Shown here: positions 55,401 to 63,200 of the stretch, piece after piece | How positions within the stretch are numbered: the stretch's first letter is position 1 | Layout: every line of letters starts with the position of its first letter | NCBI GenBank assembly: GCA_937927415.1 | Contig: CALBDS010000031.1 | Location: forward strand, 1-64,000 | Length of the DNA stretch: 64,000 bases | Direction: 5' to 3' | DNA from: an uncultured Rhodospirillaceae bacterium | GTDB lineage: Bacteria; Pseudomonadota; Alphaproteobacteria; Azospirillales; Azospirillaceae | Program-made: the position numbers and the translations under genes | The notes under the pieces: generated by a model | Seen by the model: the letters and a program-made list of their open reading frames with translations, nothing else | Database searches by the model: none | Told to the model about the DNA's origin: nothing

Positions 55401-58400
55401 GCCACCAGCCCGACGCGGGCGCCGGGGGCGATGCCCGCCGCGGCCAGACGGCGGGCGAAGCGGTCGGACAGCCGGTCAAGCGCGCGGTAGGTGAGAACCC
55501 CATCGGCGCTCCACACCGCCACGGCCTCGGGCCGTGCCGCCGCCTGGGCGCCGACCAGGGCATGCACACGGTCCGCGGACGGGCGGGGGGAATCCTCCGC
55601 ATCCGCGTTCAGGGCGGAATTCAGCCGGTGTTCCCCCGCACCCAGCAGATCCAGGCCGCTGACGGGGTGATGCGGCGCGTCGGTTACCGCCGCCAGGATC
55701 GCGGTGAAGCTTTCGGCCATGCGCCGCGCGGTGGCCTCGTCGAGCCAGGCGGTGGCGTATTCCAGTTCGGCGGCGAAGCCGTCGTCCCGTTCCACCACCA
55801 CCAGGGTCACGTCGAAACGGGCCACGGGGGTGGGCACCGGCATCGCCGCCGCGGTGATGCCGGGCAGCGACAGCGACCAGGAACGGGCGTCCTGCTGCAC
55901 GAACAGCGCCTGGACCAGCGGCGGGCAGCCGGGCAGCCGCGGCGCCTTCACCGCATCGACCACCAGCGGCAGCGGCACATGCTGGCGTTCCAGCGCCGTC
56001 AGCATCCGCTGGCGCACGCGGGCGACCAGATCGACGAAACCGGGGTTGCCGTCGAAGGTGATCCGCAGCGGCAGGGTGTTGACCAGAAAGCCGACGGTGT
56101 CTTCCATCTCGCGCCGGACGCGGGCCGCCGCCGGGATGCCGACCAGCAGGTCGTCCTGCCCGCTGTAGCGGGACAGCAGCAGCGCCCAGGCCGCCATCAG
56201 CGCCATGGGCAGGGTGGCCCGCCCCTCACGCGCGATGTCGGCCAGCCGGTCCAGGCGGGCGGGGGGCAGGTCCACCGGCACCCGTCCGGCCCGGTTATCC
56301 CCCGCATCGGCCGCCGGGACGGAGCGGTGCGGCAGGGTCAGCCGCATCGGCGCCCCGGCCAGATCCGCCCGCCACCCGTCGAGGGCCGCGTCCAGGGCGC
56401 CGCCGTCCAGGCACGCGCGCTGCCACAGGGCGATGTCGGCGGGCTGGACCGCGGGCACGCGCGGCACCGGGCCGCTGCCGGTGGCGAAGCGGCGGTAACC
56501 GGCCTCCAACTCCCGCGCCAGCAGAGTGCCGGACGCGCCGTCGCAGGCGGTGTGATGGATGACCAGCAGCAGCAGCCGTGATGTCCCCGATCCCGCCTTC
56601 AGGCTGAACAGCACGGCGCGGAACGGCGCCTCGGCTTCCAGGGCGAAGGGCCGGGCCGCTTCGGTGGTCAGCAGGGCGGTCACCGCATCGTCCCCCCCCA
56701 CCTCCAGGGTGCGGCGCTCCAGGCGGAATCCGCCGGGGGGGATGATCTCCTGCACCGGCTCGCCGTCGCGTTCGGTCAGGCGGGTGCGCAGCGCCTCGTG
56801 ACGGTCGGACAGGGCGGCAAGTGCCCGTTCCAGCGCATCCTCGTCCAGCGGGCCGTCCAGCCGGTAGGCGGTGGGGACGTTGTAGGCCGCGGCCCCCTGC
56901 GTCCGCTCCGCCAGCCAAAGCTGAAGCTGGTTGAACGACATGGGCAGGTGCGTGGGCCGTGCCCCGGACATCACCGGCGGCAGACCCGCCCCGCCCCCGG
57001 CGGCGCGCAGCCGTTCGGCCAGGGCGCGCGGGGTGGGGGCGTCGAACAGGGCGCCGACGGGAAGCGTGGCGGCGAAGGCGGCGTTCACCCGCGCCATCGC
57101 CCGCACGGCCAGCAGGGAATCGCCGCCGTGATCGAAGAAGTCGCACGCACCATCCACACCGGCGATGCCCAGAACCTCCGCCCACACCGCGGCGATCAGC
57201 GCCTCGTCGGGGGCCAGGGGGGCGGCGGGAGTGTCCCCGTCGCCACCGGCACCGTCATCGGTGGCAGCACCGGCGGCGGGATCGGGCAGGGCGGCCACGT
57301 CGGTCTTGCCGTTGGGGTTGAGCGGCAGCCGCTCCAGCGACACGAACGCCGCCGGCACCAGCGCCCCCGGCAGGCGGGCGCGCAGAAAACGGCGCAGATC
57401 CGCCGTTTCCGCTACCCCGCGCCACACCACATAGGCCACCAGCCCGGTTTCCCCCGACGGCAGCGGGCGGGCCACCACCGCGTTCTCGCGCACCGCGGGG
57501 TGGCCGGCGATCACCGCCTGCACCTCCCCCGGTTCGACGCGCACGCCGCGGATCTTCACCTGCCGGTCCAGCCGCCCGAGATAATCCAGCGTGCCGTCGG
57601 CCCGCCAGCGCCCCAGATCGCCGGTGCGGAACAGCCGCCCGCCCACCAGCCCGGTGGGATCGTCCAGGAACCGTTCCGCCGTCAGGTCCGGTTGCCCGGC
57701 GTAGCCGCGGGCCAGACCGACGCCGCCCACATGAATTTCCCCCGGCGCGCCCGGCGGCACCGGGTTGCCGCCGCCGTCCAGCAGCAAGATGCGGTTGCCG
57801 GGAATGGGCCGTCCGATGGGCACCAGCCCGGCCGTGCCCGGCTCCACCAGATGCCATGTGGCGTCCGCCGACACCTCCGACGAGCCGTAGAGGTTCAGCA
57901 GCCGGCACTGGGGCAGGGCGGCGGTGACGCGGGCGGCGAGATCGGCGGAGATCGCCTCCCCGCTGGTCACGCACAGCCGCAGCGGCGCCAGGGCCGCGGC
58001 GGGATCGGCCACGGCGTCGAGCAGGGCGCGCAGCAGCGACGGCACCAGCACCAGCCGGGTGACGCCAGCCCTGCCGAGCAGGGCGGCCAGGTGCACCGGG
58101 TCGCCCGCCACCCCCGGCGGCACGATCACCGACGGCACCCCGGCCAGCAGCGGCCCGAAAAACTCCCACACGAAATCGACGAAGGTGATGGTGGTCTTCT
58201 GACAGGCCACGTCGCCGGGGCCGAAGGGGAAGGCGGCGTCCATCCAGCGGATGCGGTTGACCGCCCCGCGGTGCAGCCCCATCACCCCCTTGGGCCGTCC
58301 GGTCGAACCGGAGGTGTAGATCAGATAGGCCAGATCGTCCGGCCCCACCCCGTCCTCGGGTGCGGCGGCGGCGGGCAACGCGGACAGGGTTGCGGCGTCC

Positions 58401-60217
58401 AGCACCGCCGGACCGTCCGGCGGCAGCCACGCGGGACGCCCGCGGGCGATCAGCACCGGCGCCCGGCTGTCGGCCACCATGAAGGCCAGCCGTTCGGGCG
58501 GATAGCCGGGGTCGAGCGGCAGCACCGCCCCCCCGGCCCGCAGCACCCCCAGCAGGGCCACGGCCAGATCCGCCGACCGTTCCAGGCACACGCCCACGGG
58601 CGTTTCATGTCCCACCCCCAGCGTGCGCAGATGGGAGGCCAGTGCCGCGGAACGCTGTTCCAACAGGCCATAGGTGATGGGGCGGTCGCCGTCGATCAGC
58701 GCCACCGCCGCCGGGTCGGCGTGGGCGCGCGTCACGAACAGCCCGTGCAGCGTGCCGTCCAGCGGGGCCGGCATCGGGCCGTTGGTCAGCGCCACCAGGG
58801 CCGCCGCCTGCGCCCCGGTCATCAGCGGCAGGGTGTCGAACGACCGGTCCGGCGCGTCCAGTGCCGCCGTCAGCACAGAGATCCAGGCGTCGGCCATGGC
58901 CTGCGCCGTTTCCGGCGCGATCAGCCCGGCGCGGTATTCCAGCCGTCCGCGCACGGCCCCGCCCTCGGCCTGAAGCTCCATGGCCAGATCGAAGCGGGCC
59001 ACCGGCAGGTTCACCGCCGTGCCGGTGACGCGCAGGGCGCCGATGCGCTCCTCCCACGGCGGCAGGGTCAGCAGGTTGAACATCGCCTGGAACAGCGGCG
59101 TCGCCCCGGCCCGCCGCTCGGGCCGCAGCAGTGTCACCAACTCGCCGAAGGGCAGGTTCTGGTGGCGGAAATCCTCCAGGCAGGCATCGCGCATCCGCTC
59201 GACCAGCGTGCCGAAGCCCACCGTGCCGGACAGGTCGGCGCGCAGCACCAGCGTATCGACCAGAAAGCCCACCAGCCCTTCGGTTTCCACCCGGTCGCGG
59301 TTGGCGACCGGCGTGCCGATGGGCAGGTCGCGCGCACCCGTGAAGCGGGCCAGCATCGCGGCGTATCCGGCCAGCAGCACCATGAACAGCGTCGCCCCGC
59401 GCCCCTGCCCGAACCGCTCCAGCCGCGCCGTCAGGCCGGGATCAAGGGTCAGGGGGATGATCCCGCCCCGCCCGCCGGGGTCCGGTTCCCCCCCCCGGGG
59501 CAGGTCGAGGGCGGACGGCAGATCCGCCAGCCGCCGGGACCAATGGGCGCGTGCCGCGGCCCGGTCCGCCTGCCGGGCGGGGTCGGCCAGCCACGCCGCG
59601 TAATCGCGGTACCGGATGGGCAGCGGCGGCAGATCCGCCGCCCGCCCGCTGACGGCGGCGGCGTAGAGCCGCGCCAGATCGCGGATCAGCACGGCCACCG
59701 ACCACCCGTCCACCGCCGCGTGATGGAAGGACAGCAGCAGCACCCCCGGCGCCCCCGCCACCGCGAACCAGCGGGCGCGGAACAGCGGCCCGCCGTCGAG
59801 CGCGAAGGGCGCCAGCGCCGCCCGCTCCAGGGCGTCGTCCAGGGCGTCGGGCGTGGTGTGCTCCACCGCCAGCGGCACGGGGGCCGGTGGGTGGATGCGC
59901 TGGACCGGGCGTCCGCCGCATTCCACCAGATCGGTGCGCAGCGGTTCGTGCCGCGCGCTCAGCCCGTCCAGCGCCCGCTGCAGGGCGGCATGGTCCACCG
60001 TGGCCCCGAACCGCAGGGCGAGCGCCAGATTGTACGCGGAAGACGGGCCATCCACCCGGTCGAGCACCCACAGCCGTTCCTGCGCCGGCGATGCCGGGGC
60101 ATCCGCATCCGGCGGCAGTGCTGGAATGGGCGCCGGGCCATCGGCGGGCAGGTCGAACCCATCCTCCGCCAGCAGCAGGGCCAGAAGATCGTCCGGGATG
60201 TCGGCAGGTCCGGTCAT
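49415..60217 (-). CDS. hybrid NRPS-PKS: C-A-T-C-A-T-KS-AT-KR-T
   Basis: The 3600-aa megasynthase has this approximate layout. C1 spans 40-470 (HHAAVDGWS), A1 480-980, T1 is near 1030 (HGGDS), C2 1085-1510 (HHTACDG), A2 1540-2020 and T2 is near 2078 (AGGHS). KS spans 2140-2560, with Cys in TACSTS, HGTGT and KSNIGH. AT spans 2630-2950 (GHSIGEY; HAFHS indicates malonyl-CoA). KR spans 3220-3420 (TGGFGGMG; Tyr and Asn of YAGGN present). The final T is near 3538 (LGGHS). The A1 code V-D-W-V-V-S-L-A-D-K is one step from the bleomycin beta-alanine code. The A2 code D-V-S-Q-A-G-A-V-T-K is unassigned. The acidic C-terminal tail ending EGEEEFVL probably docks to the next protein. The ATG overlaps the previous stop. 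Confidence 0.93.
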   Translation of the reverse strand: MTGPADIPDDLLALLLAEDGFDLPADGPAPIPALPPDADAPASPAQERLWVLDRVDGPSSAYNLALALRFGATVDHAALQRALDGLSARHEPLRTDLVECGGRPVQRIHPPAPVPLAVEHTTPDALDDALERAALAPFALDGGPLFRARWFAVAGAPGVLLLSFHHAAVDGWSVAVLIRDLARLYAAAVSGRAADLPPLPIRYRDYAAWLADPARQADRAAARAHWSRRLADLPSALDLPRGGEPDPGGRGGIIPLTLDPGLTARLERFGQGRGATLFMVLLAGYAAMLARFTGARDLPIGTPVANRDRVETEGLVGFLVDTLVLRADLSGTVGFGTLVERMRDACLEDFRHQNLPFGELVTLLRPERRAGATPLFQAMFNLLTLPPWEERIGALRVTGTAVNLPVARFDLAMELQAEGGAVRGRLEYRAGLIAPETAQAMADAWISVLTAALDAPDRSFDTLPLMTGAQAAALVALTNGPMPAPLDGTLHGLFVTRAHADPAAVALIDGDRPITYGLLEQRSAALASHLRTLGVGHETPVGVCLERSADLAVALLGVLRAGGAVLPLDPGYPPERLAFMVADSRAPVLIARGRPAWLPPDGPAVLDAATLSALPAAAAPEDGVGPDDLAYLIYTSGSTGRPKGVMGLHRGAVNRIRWMDAAFPFGPGDVACQKTTITFVDFVWEFFGPLLAGVPSVIVPPGVAGDPVHLAALLGRAGVTRLVLVPSLLRALLDAVADPAAALAPLRLCVTSGEAISADLAARVTAALPQCRLLNLYGSSEVSADATWHLVEPGTAGLVPIGRPIPGNRILLLDGGGNPVPPGAPGEIHVGGVGLARGYAGQPDLTAERFLDDPTGLVGGRLFRTGDLGRWRADGTLDYLGRLDRQVKIRGVRVEPGEVQAVIAGHPAVRENAVVARPLPSGETGLVAYVVWRGVAETADLRRFLRARLPGALVPAAFVSLERLPLNPNGKTDVAALPDPAAGAATDDGAGGDGDTPAAPLAPDEALIAAVWAEVLGIAGVDGACDFFDHGGDSLLAVRAMARVNAAFAATLPVGALFDAPTPRALAERLRAAGGGAGLPPVMSGARPTHLPMSFNQLQLWLAERTQGAAAYNVPTAYRLDGPLDEDALERALAALSDRHEALRTRLTERDGEPVQEIIPPGGFRLERRTLEVGGDDAVTALLTTEAARPFALEAEAPFRAVLFSLKAGSGTSRLLLLVIHHTACDGASGTLLARELEAGYRRFATGSGPVPRVPAVQPADIALWQRACLDGGALDAALDGWRADLAGAPMRLTLPHRSVPAADAGDNRAGRVPVDLPPARLDRLADIAREGRATLPMALMAAWALLLSRYSGQDDLLVGIPAAARVRREMEDTVGFLVNTLPLRITFDGNPGFVDLVARVRQRMLTALERQHVPLPLVVDAVKAPRLPGCPPLVQALFVQQDARSWSLSLPGITAAAMPVPTPVARFDVTLVVVERDDGFAAELEYATAWLDEATARRMAESFTAILAAVTDAPHHPVSGLDLLGAGEHRLNSALNADAEDSPRPSADRVHALVGAQAAARPEAVAVWSADGVLTYRALDRLSDRFARRLAAAGIAPGARVGLVAERSPGLIVALVGILKAGAAYVPVDPAYPAERIAGMLTDAEVAAVVGDHPVPGVDVPHLPLDPAGGWDGADSDTPLSETADGDSIACLIFTSGSTGRPKGVMVRHGALCRLGAALADRYAVGPDSRMLQLVALGFDVAASDIAIAFTAGAALCLAPRDALLPGRTLVDTLAQSGTTHVQIPAALLAATPAAPLPALRVLAVGGESCPPEVAARWAAGRRLFFAYGPTETTVTATVADYAPGLSPACIGRPVAGARVHVLDPHGRPVPAGVAGELCIGGPGVTAGYYGQPDRTGERFIPDPFTPGGRLYRTGDLARVGDDGHLLFLGRIDRQIKLRGFRIEPGEVEACLSAQPGIARALVGVRGSGPDDRALAAFVLPEAGAALDLAAVRRAARDTLPPHMVPDSLTVIDAVPLTVHGKVDWDALLALTPQPAPVPATPAASAAALSAVQERVAAIWREVLGRDDIGPDENFFDAGGHSLRLVRVHGLVEQAFGCQLPISEMFRYPTIRTLSARLAGGTEEAPATAAAPSVTGGPVAVIGMACRYPGAPDVEAFWRLLLEGREGIRRLDAADLKADGLDPAVLDRPGYVPARGVVDGADLFDAAFFGFSPRDAETLDPQHRILLECAWQAMEDAGYDPGRTGGPVGVFAGAGLNTYLHGVLHPDGALPDGSAAYHELTGNDKDFLATQIAYRLDLRGPAVAVQTACSTSLVAVDLACQALRAGRCRMALAGGVAIRFPQAAGYGFEPGMILSPDGHCRAFAADAAGTVPGGGAGLVLLKPLDLARADGDRILAVIRGSAVTNDGAAKVGYTAPGADGQAAAIAAAIADAGVDPATVDYVETHGTGTALGDPVEVSALARVFGGRNTPLMLGAVKSNIGHADAAAGVAGLIKTVLALHRGILPPSLHAATPNPRIDFAAGPFAVVTEPRPWPAGPHPRRAGVSAFGIGGTNAHVVLEEAPPTPTTTEDNGDGPHLLLLSARSDGALERAVKDLSAHLAANPALPLADVAHTLRAGRAVFAHRAAVVAQDGESAVRALSAPSLIRGTAPAVPPPVAFLFPGQGSQSPRMGESLYRTSDAYRTAFDRCARGLLPHLGRDLRTLLYGPPEQAADAAALRRTALTQPALFAVSYATACHWLALGVEPLAMLGHSIGEYAAACLAGVFTLDDALGLVAARGRLVESLPPGAMLALSLPEAEVAAVLAETGLPGLSIAAVNGPRQVVAAGPIPAIAELQGILNARGLPSWRLDTSHAFHSAMLDPVVPVFAERVAALRLQPPERRFVSNVSGTWITDAQATDPAYWAAHLRGCVRFADGVAALRDSGIGLLLEAGPGHTLCGLARSAGWSRATAATLDGDPLDAVGRLWTAGVPVTLPPDTGRRRVALPTYPFERRRFWPERAAKTAAPALPAKRADRDSWFYQPVWRQAPAPAAAPLTGPWLVLADADGLGARLAGALAARGEAVTTAPVADIGDGRTLLSGLAQAPARIVHLGCLDRTDTLERGFHSLTALARALGALGTVRPVRIDVVMSGTADVTGEEVLNPLAAAALGAVKIIPLEYANLRCRAIDLDPALPLARLLDELAVEDTAPHTALRGRHRWQPVIVPAPLPPAGQGVVLLRRHGVYLVTGGFGGMGAAIARDLAETLQARLVLVGRTPLPDRAAWPEHLVDGDPAAPRIRLIQAIEAAGGEALAVAADVADEAAMAAVIAAARARFGIIHGVIHTAGLADLAGVIQTRARADTDAVLAPKIAGTLALDRLLADGPPLDVMLLCSTLGSILHAAKFGQVAYAGGNEFLDLFAAERTARTGQFTLAVNWDDWTGGGMTVAAYRRWGREAPAADAALTPAEGVAAFHRAVEGGHTRLAVSIRDLPSLMARGTGLMDDLARHTAPAVPAAAPDIAADDGGGSGGGSTQSLLGACWRSLLGVERLDGASNFFDLGGHSLLAMQMLAFIRDRLGAEIGLAALFESPTLAALSARIDAAASPPPPPVNAPQEGEEEFVL

Positions 60218-63200
60218 GATGCGGTTCCGCCCCGCAGGGCGGCAATCTGTTCAGGGGTCATCCGCGCGATGTCGTCCAGCCGGCGGGCCAGAGCCTCGAT
60301 AAAGCCGGGCTTGGGTTCCAGCGCGCGCAGGGATTCGGCCAGACCGGCGATGGTCGGGCTGGACAGCACCGTCATCACCGGCAGGTCGATGCGGAAGGTG
60401 TCGCGCACCCGCGCCGCCACCTGTGCCGCGCGCAGGGAGTTGCCGCCGAGCGCGAAGAAATCGTCGCGGCGGCTCTCCACCGCAACGCCCAGCACCGCTT
60501 CCCAGATCAGCGCCAGACGGCGTTCGGCATGGCCCTGGAGCGGTTCAACCGTCCCGCCGCCGGCCCCAAACAGGTTCCGCCGGTCCAGCGTCCCATCGGC
60601 GGTGCGGGGCAGGCTGTCCAGGGCGGTCACGGGGGCGGTAACGGCGGTGCCGAAACGGTCCTCCAGCACCGCCGTGCCGTCCAGGGCGGCGGGGCCGGCG
60701 ATGTAGGCCGCGGGCGTTTCCAGCGGTTCGGCGGGGCCGAGGGTGCGGGGGCTGTGGCGCGGGTGGTCCCCGTCCATCCCCACCAGAAGATAGCCGCCCG
60801 GCAGTCCCAGGGCCGCTTCCAGCGAGGCCAGCCCCGCCGCGGCACCGATGGGGTGCAGCCCGGCGGACCGAATCTGGCCGGGGGTGGTGATCCCCCGGCT
60901 CATGCCGGTGTCGCGCCAGGAGGAAAAGGCCACGAAGCGCACCCGGCGGTCGCCACGGGCGGCCAGCCCGGCGGCCAGTGCCGCCTGTGCCGCACCCGCC
61001 GCGGCATAGGACGCCATGGCGGCCCCGCCCAGCGCGGCGGCGACGGTGCCGCCCACCAGCAGCGGCGTATCCGGCCGGTCGCCAAGCAACCCGTGCAGCA
61101 CGCGGACGGCGGCGGTGCGGGCCTGAACCGCCGCGGCCAGCCGTTCCGGCGTTTCGTCGGCCAGCGGAAGCGGACGGCCTTCGCCCGCCAGATGGATGAT
61201 CCCGGCCAGCGGCTGCCCCCAGCGGGTGCCGGCCGCGTTGACCACGGCCTGCATGGCATCGCCGTCGGTGGCGTCGGCGGCGGCGTAGACCACATCCCCC
61301 TGCTGGCGCAGCGCGGACAGGGCGGCGGCGCGTTCGGGGTCGAGGGCCGATTCCGCCGTCCGCCCGGTCAGCAGCAGGCGCACGCCGTGGCGGGTCAGCA
61401 GATGGCGGGCCACCAGCCGCCCGACACCACCCAGACCGCCGGTCACCAGCAGCACGGCCCCGGCGGGCAGCGGACGGGCAGCGCCGCGGGCGTCCACCGG
61501 CGCGAAACGGGCGGCCAGACGCCGGCCCCCGCGCACGGCGATTTCCGGTTCCGACGGTGCCGCCGCCCATTCCCGCAGCAGCGGCGACGGGTCGCCGCCG
61601 GACAGGTCGATCAGGCGGCAGGCCAGCCCCGGCACCTCCGCCCCCAAGGCGGCGACCAGGCCGGGCAGGGCGGTGTTGTCCCCCTCGATGGGGTCGTCGG
61701 GCATCACGGGCAGGCTGCCAGCGGCGACCACCGTCAGCTCCGCCGGGCAGGCCGTCGCCGGCAAACGCTGGAGCGCCTGTCCCAGCCGCAGCAGCGGCCC
61801 GGCCCCGAGGGACCAGAGGTAGAGAAGACGTGTGGGCCGGATCCCCTGTGCCGCCAGCGCCTCGAACAGGGCGTGGTAATGGGCGGGGTCGGCCGGGTCG
61901 ATGCACCAGGAGTCCTCGCCCGTCGGGCCGAAGCCATCGCCCGCCGTGACGGTGATCCACGCCGCGTCGGGGGACGCTGCCCGCAACAATGCGGCGCGCC
62001 CATCCCCCCCGGCAAAGGCCAGCACGGTGTCGCCGTCATCCCGGATCAGGGCGGCGGGCGGGGGCAGCGGCACCCATCGCTTGTCATAAAACCAGTCGGG
62101 CAGGGTGGACCGGCCACCGGTCAGACGCTCCACCCGCCGCACCGCGGCGTCGAAGGCGCCGTCCTCGAACGCCGCTTTCAGCAGCGGGCGGCGGATCTTG
62201 CCGATGGAGGTGCGCGGCACCCGGTCGGGGGCGATGGGGATCAGAAAATCCGCGGCAACCCCCAGCTCGCCCGACAGACGCCGGCGGATCGCCCGCACCA
62301 GACCCGCCAGGGCGCGGTCTTCGCCGTGGCCGGGGGCGTGGAAGAAGACCGCCACCCGGTCGGTCGCCGAATCCGCGGTGCGCACCGCCACCGCCGCGGT
62401 GCAGGTGCGATCCAGGCCGGGCAGGGCGGACACCGCCGTCTCGATCTCGTGGCTGTAGAAATTGGCGCCGTTGACGATGATGGTGTCCTTGTCGCGCCCG
62501 GTGATGAACAGCCGCCCGTCGGCCAGATAGCCCAGGTCGCCCGACCGGAACCAGCCGTCGCGGAACGCCTCCTCCGTCAGGTCGGGGCGGGCGAAATAGC
62601 CGCGGAAGATCTGCGGCCCGGACATCTCCACCTGCCCGATCTCCCCCTCCCGCAGCAGGGCGCCATCGTCGCCGACGATGCGGACGGCGGCACTGGGCAC
62701 CGGCGGTCCCAGATCGATGAAGGGGCGCGGGGTTTCCGCCGGATACCACGGTGCTGTGTTGATGGCCGACGCGGTTTCGGTCATGCCGAAGCTGGGATGG
62801 ATGGCGCCGGGACGCAGCCCATGGCGGCTCAGCCGTCCATAGAACTCGGTCATGGTGCTGTTGGACACCGCCTCGCCCGCGTTGATGAGGAAGCGCATGG
62901 CCGACAGGTCCCAGGCACGCCCCTCCGCCGCCGCCACCGCCTGCGCGATCAGGCCATAGGCGAAATTGGGCGCCCAGCCGATGCTGGCGCGGTGGCGGCT
63001 CATCAGGTCCAGCCAGCGCAACGGCTCGCGCAGCACCGGATCGGGGCGCACGTGCACCTGACTGGCCCCGCAGGCCGTGGGCAGCAGGCCGAAGAACACG
63101 ATGCCGCCCACATGGTCCAGCGGCATCCAGTTCAGGCTGGTGTCCTGCGGCCCGAATTCCTTGATCTGGACCATGGCCGCCACCATGCTCAACAGGCTGC

